A DNA stretch of 64,000 nucleotides from positions 192,765,322 to 192,829,321 of the forward strand of contig OY294067.1 in NCBI GenBank assembly GCA_958510875.1, in the 5' to 3' direction. Below the pieces are notes generated by a model. It was not told where the DNA came from. It worked only from the letters and a program-made list of their open reading frames with translations, and did not search any database. Source of the stretch: Endomychus coccineus. Taxonomy: Eukaryota > Arthropoda > Insecta > Coleoptera > Endomychidae. Position 1 is the first letter of the stretch. The number at the start of each line of letters is the position of its first letter. Made by a program: the position numbers and the translations under genes. Positions 60,225-64,000 of the stretch are shown here, in pieces.

Positions 60225-61390
60225 TCTTCGCCATGCGCACTAGCTCCACCGAGAAACAGTTTTGTCTCGAATGAAATTTGTTGAAACGAAATCCCACCGG
60301 TGGATTTCTTCGAGCTGCAAAATCTTTGAACGTGAATCTCGTTCGAGAAATGAAATCGTAAAATATTTTCTGATCAATAAACTTTGTCCGTCTAAAATTT
60401 CTTGTCGAACGAATAATTGTTGAAACGAAATTCCACCGGTGGATTTTTTCGAACTACAAATACTTTGAACGAAACTCTCGTTCATCGAGAAATAGTTTTG
60501 TCTCGGATGAAATTTGTTTAAACGAAATCTCACCGGTGGATTTCTTCGAGCTGTAAAATCTTCGAACGCGAATCTCGTTCGAGAAATGAAATCGTAAATC
60601 ATTTTCTGATGAACCAACGTTGTCCGTGTAGAATCTCTCGTCGAACGAATCTTCAAACTTATAAGTTCCTCGTCATGCGTACTAGCATCATCGAGAAACA
60701 GTTTTGTCTCGAATGAAATTTATGAAACGAAATCTCACCGGTGGATTTCTTCGAGCTGTAAAATCTTTGAACGTGAATCTCGTTCGAGAAATGAAATCGT
60801 AAAATATTTTCTGATGAACCAACGTTGTCCGCCTAGAATTTCTCGTCGAACGAATCTCCAAACTTATAAGTTCCTCGTCATGCGTACTAGCATCATCGAG
60901 AAACAGTTTTGTCTCGAATGAAATTTGTTGAAACGAAATTTCACCGGTTGGATTTCTTCGAGCTGTAAAAACGTGGAACGTGAATCTCGTTCGAGAAATG
61001 GAATCGTAAAATATTTTTTGATGAACAAACTTTGTCCACCTAGAATCTCTCGTCGAACGAATCTCCAAACTTACAAGTTTCTCGTCATGCGCACTAGCTC
61101 TGTCGAGAAACAGTTTCGTCGCGAGTAAAATTTGTTGAAACGAAATCTCACCGGTGAATTTCTTCGAGCTACAAAATCTTTGAACGTGAATCTCGTTCGA
61201 GAAACGAAATCGTAAAATATTTTCTGATGAATAAACTTTGTCCGCGTAGAATTTCTCGTCGAACAAATTTCCAAACTCACAAGTTCCTCGTCATGCGCAC
61301 TAGCTCCATCGAGAAACAGTTTTGTCTCGAATGAAATTTGTTGAAACGAAATCTCACCGGTAGATTTCTTCGAGCTGCAAAAACTTTTAC
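60225..61390 (-). repeat. hr-like tandem array 4 (inverted)
   Basis: About seven units, reverse orientation to arrays 1 and 3. Cores near 60295, 60432-60443 (exact TCCACCGGTGGA), 60540, 60740, 60950, 61150 and 61365. With array 3 it brackets a ~15 kb block in inverted orientation. Confidence 0.85.
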
Positions 61391-61648
61391 AGCAGTGATG
61401 ACTCATATTCACGTGACGTATGCGTGACGTATCACGGGGGCAACGAAAATTGTGGAACGCAACATCCAGCTCTCGCGAGAAGCTAGCGCCAAGTCTAGAC
61501 AGTCAAGGGGGCTCCACGTACCCCCATAGCACCCCTGCACCCCTATATATATAATATATATATATTATATATATAACCTCCGCGACGGCCTGCTCCTTCT
61601 TACTACTACGTTGTTCTTACTCTGGTCAAGGAGGTTTAGGATCGCGGG
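61391..61648 (-). promoter_or_regulatory. Module S, copy 3 (inverted)
   Basis: Reverse complement of S: TRE site TGACTCA at 61399-61405, two TGACGTA half-sites (about 61414-61429), then the TA run (about 61545-61575) and the CGATCC end with CGGG at 61645-61648. It is slightly diverged in the CRE pair. Confidence 0.75.
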
Positions 61649-62135
61649 TGTTAGAGTAATTGATGTCTGGGGTTGTAAATTGGCAGGATAGACGTAGTTT
61701 CCACCAACAACCACTCTTGGTGATCTGATATTCCACTAATTACTCTGGGTGTCAGGTATAGTAGGCCAATAACTGGGCGTAATATAATACACTTGTTTAT
61801 TTAACTTGGATACTTCAATACAATATGATAATAACTCTGAATAACTAGTCGGCCTGGTCGTATCGCTCTCCCTCGAGTGATGCCAATCTGACTTGTCTTA
61901 GTCCGGGTTGCTTCTTATACCTCCAATGTTCGATCATACGATATACGTGGACCAATTGCTTCACTGTATTTCATTCATGACCATATAAGGTAATCTACAT
62001 CAACGGATGTCGAGTTAGTCATCCAGGGTACACATCATCGGTTCTCATGTTTCTTAATCTGAAGCTTAGGTAATACATTATTTGCACTATAAGTGCTTAG
62101 TCTAAATCTCTCGCGCCAATACGGCCAAACTGACA
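61649..62135 (-). repeat. 3' LTR of second retrotransposon copy
   Basis: 487 bases, with the full TGTCAG start intact in this LTR. Matches 35130-35616 by eye throughout. Confidence 0.9.
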
Positions 62136-62364
62136 TTCGGCTCGCTCCTCGAGTCGATTTTCTAAAAACAAACATTTGTTGCCATGCAACAAACACAATT
62201 AATAACTCTCTCAAAATAAACTTTCTTGTGGAAGGTAGGATGTAGGATTCGTGATTTTACGCTGGTAATGAGGGACTCACAAGTTCATGTTAGTTTACCT
62301 CTAAGCGTGAAGGAAATACACACCAGTTCAGGGACCCTCTTGGTTTAACTGTGTATAGATAGGT

Positions 62365-62705
62365 GAATCTTTGCAACAGTTCAGAGGCTGCGCTTAAACT
62401 GAGCTCCGACTAGAATAGGAAGGAAAGTACAATATGTTGCCGTAGCTCAGAGGTCTGTTCGTCGACTTGTCTACGCAACCAACAACAACAATAATACATA
62501 CATTGCCATAGCTCAGCGGTCAGTACGTCGACTTGTCTATGCAATCAACACATAAAAATAATCAGAAGAATATATTGCCATAGCTCAGAGGCTCTCACTA
62601 GCTTGTCTATGCAATCATAAAATAAAACTCTCGTTGTCACAGCTCAGAGGCTCAACAGCTTGTCTGTACAACCTAAACTTAATAAAGATTTCTCATAAGC
62701 TCTCA
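62365..62705 (-). repeat. Stem-loop repeats in 3' UTR, second copy
   Basis: Reverse complement of 34560-34900, same five-unit arrangement. Confidence 0.7.
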
Positions 62706-62787
62706 AAACTCAGACCGTTACGTTGGTCTACAACAACAAAAACAACAGCCAATACGGCTAAAACAATACTCACAGTAAAAATAATCT

Positions 62788-64000
62788 CTAGTTATCTACT
62801 GGTGCGTTCTCTGCTGATTCGACTTCTGAATCAGAGTCCAAATTATACTCTGCATCATCATTCTGCGTGTACGAACGTAGTTGATCTTTTGCAGCTGAAA
62901 CAACAATTTGCTTTCCAACCATTTGGATGCCATATCTATCATTCTCGTAAACTTGCTTAATGATGTACGGACCTTCGAATCTTGGGTCGGTTTTTCCCAA
63001 ACGTCGGTGTTCTTTACTAAATGCAACATAATCTCCAACTTTAAAATCAGAACCTTTACAACGGGTTTTGTCAAAACGAATTTTCTGTTTCGAGGCTACT
63101 TCCTTCAATGAGTTTTTGACTAACTCGCGGTCTTTCATTATATCGTGTCTAGTCAAATTTGTTGTTATATCGGTTATCAAACTATTAATTTTCACAGTAG
63201 ATTTGTCTAAACCAGTCAACAAACGCATTGGTGCTAGACCTGTGGATTTTTGAATAGTCGTATTTAAAGTGAGCTGTAAATTCCACATTTCGCTCGGCCA
63301 TTCTGAAACATTCTTAATCGAACCTATCATATTTAAAATCGTTCTCATGTAGCGTTCTACTTGTCCGTTTGCTCTCGGAGTTCCAACAGTTATGAAATGT
63401 AATTCAACGTTATATTCTTTCATTTTGTTCATAAATAATCTACTGGTGAAATTCGAACCTTTATCGCAAATAATTCGGGTAGGAGTTCCGAATAAGCTAA
63501 AGATATTTTGGACGGCTGTTAATGTTTCTTCGGCTACTATGTTTGTCAACGGAAATAAAAGGCAATACTTGGTAAAAGCATCAATACAAACTAGAATATA
63601 TTTCTGATCGTTATTTGATTTGAAGGGACCAGTTACGTCCAAATGTATAGTATCGAAAGGTATTGGTACCTTCTCAATTGGATGTAATTCGCCTGCATAT
63701 TTGCCACTATGTCTTTTCGAAAGAATGCACGTAAGGCAATGTGATACGTATTTTCTCACAACCTTGTTCATTCTCGGAAACCAAAAGTTCTCTTTCAATT
63801 TAGCCAATACTTTCTCCCAACCAACGTGAAACATATCATCGTGATGAATTTTTAACAAACTTAATATGCTTTGCCTTGGCACATACCAAAGTAAAAAGTT
63901 ACTACCATCAGGATAGTCTACTCGTTTGTGCAATACATTATCTTTCAAAACTAAATTTTCGTTATTTATTGGGTTTTCTTCCAAACTAGCTATCATTTTC
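62788..64000 (-). CDS. Gag-Pol, C-terminal part (integrase region), truncated by window
   Basis: Open to the window edge. Covers the end of RNase H linker, the integrase zinc domain, the DDE core and the C-terminal tail. In the compared ~400 residues I see one difference from copy 1 (Leu to Met in the WPSELWNLQ motif). No stops or frameshifts. Confidence 0.93.
   Translation of the reverse strand, partial: KMIASLEENPINNENLVLKDNVLHKRVDYPDGSNFLLWYVPRQSILSLLKIHHDDMFHVGWEKVLAKLKENFWFPRMNKVVRKYVSHCLTCILSKRHSGKYAGELHPIEKVPIPFDTIHLDVTGPFKSNNDQKYILVCIDAFTKYCLLFPLTNIVAEETLTAVQNIFSLFGTPTRIICDKGSNFTSRLFMNKMKEYNVELHFITVGTPRANGQVERYMRTILNMIGSIKNVSEWPSEMWNLQLTLNTTIQKSTGLAPMRLLTGLDKSTVKINSLITDITTNLTRHDIMKDRELVKNSLKEVASKQKIRFDKTRCKGSDFKVGDYVAFSKEHRRLGKTDPRFEGPYIIKQVYENDRYGIQMVGKQIVVSAAKDQLRSYTQNDDAEYNLDSDSEVESAENAPVDN

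Larger units (their letters stand above)
61649..64000 (-). mobile_element. Second Ty3/gypsy copy, inverted, cut by window end
   Basis: The 3' LTR occupies 61649-62135 (487 bp), joined to S through the same CCCG target bases as copy 1. Internal sequence follows in reverse orientation and is nearly identical to copy 1. Either the R-S-hr module was duplicated with the element inside, or two elements chose the same site. Confidence 0.93.

Noticed and set aside
62365..62705. tRNA-like sequences (TAGCTCAGAGG resembles a tRNA A box) on the plus strand
   Set aside because: No B box, no cloverleaf and no acceptor stem; this is the reverse complement of the retrotransposon 3' UTR stem-loop repeats.

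Overview
The window looks like arthropod-associated DNA carrying most of the structural and entry core of a large nuclear double-stranded DNA virus related to the class Naldaviricetes (baculovirus, nudivirus, hytrosavirus and filamentovirus relatives). Five per os infectivity factors can be recognised: PIF-0/P74, PIF-1, PIF-2, PIF-3 and PIF-5/ODV-E56. A LEF-5-like transcription factor with a TFIIS-type zinc ribbon is also present, and TAAG late-promoter-like motifs sit just 5' of many start codons. The virus-type genes are intact, compact and on both strands, with many GAC/GTC runs encoding poly-Asp. I cannot tell from sequence alone whether this is an endogenous virus in an insect or other arthropod chromosome, or a free viral genome that has collected transposons.

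Layout. Positions 1-80 are the end of an LTR and 81-385 an inverted copy of a repeat I call R. From 460 to 22190 lies the first virus block: a tyrosine recombinase just inside R, an unknown pair, a DDE integrase, two tandem paralogues (the second apparently spliced), LEF-5-like, a coiled-coil protein, an unknown, PIF-5, PIF-1, PIF-3 and an unknown. A dead Fanzor (eukaryotic TnpB-like nuclease) follows at 22302-24209. AT-rich DNA with decayed LTR relics and a strong nested hairpin fills 24700-27600. A few small genes and a second, directly oriented R (29675-30053) come next, so this ~30 kb block is flanked by R in inverted orientation.

A nearly intact Ty3/gypsy retrotransposon (30054-35616) sits exactly at the R/S junction. 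S (an AT cruciform plus CRE-like and TRE-like sites) leads into a tandem array (hr) with a TCCACCGGTGGA core. From 37391 to 43645 there are accessory genes, paralogue fragments and a second dead Fanzor. A third R-S-hr module, without the retrotransposon, spans 44100-45775. The second virus block (45822-59939) holds PIF-0, PIF-2, a head-to-head pair whose start codons overlap, several unknowns, an intact Fanzor and a repeat-family pair. It ends in an inverted hr-S (60225-61648), followed by an inverted second copy of the same retrotransposon that runs off the window.

How it fits together. The PIFs would form the oral entry complex in the virion envelope, and LEF-5-like would serve late viral transcription from TAAG promoters. 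The R-S-hr modules resemble baculovirus homologous regions (enhancer and origin) and appear at block boundaries in both orientations, so they may be sites of replication initiation and of recombination. The recombinase, integrase, Fanzors and retrotransposon make the region unusually rich in DNA-mobility genes. Gene names rest on motif recognition by eye; no database search was possible.
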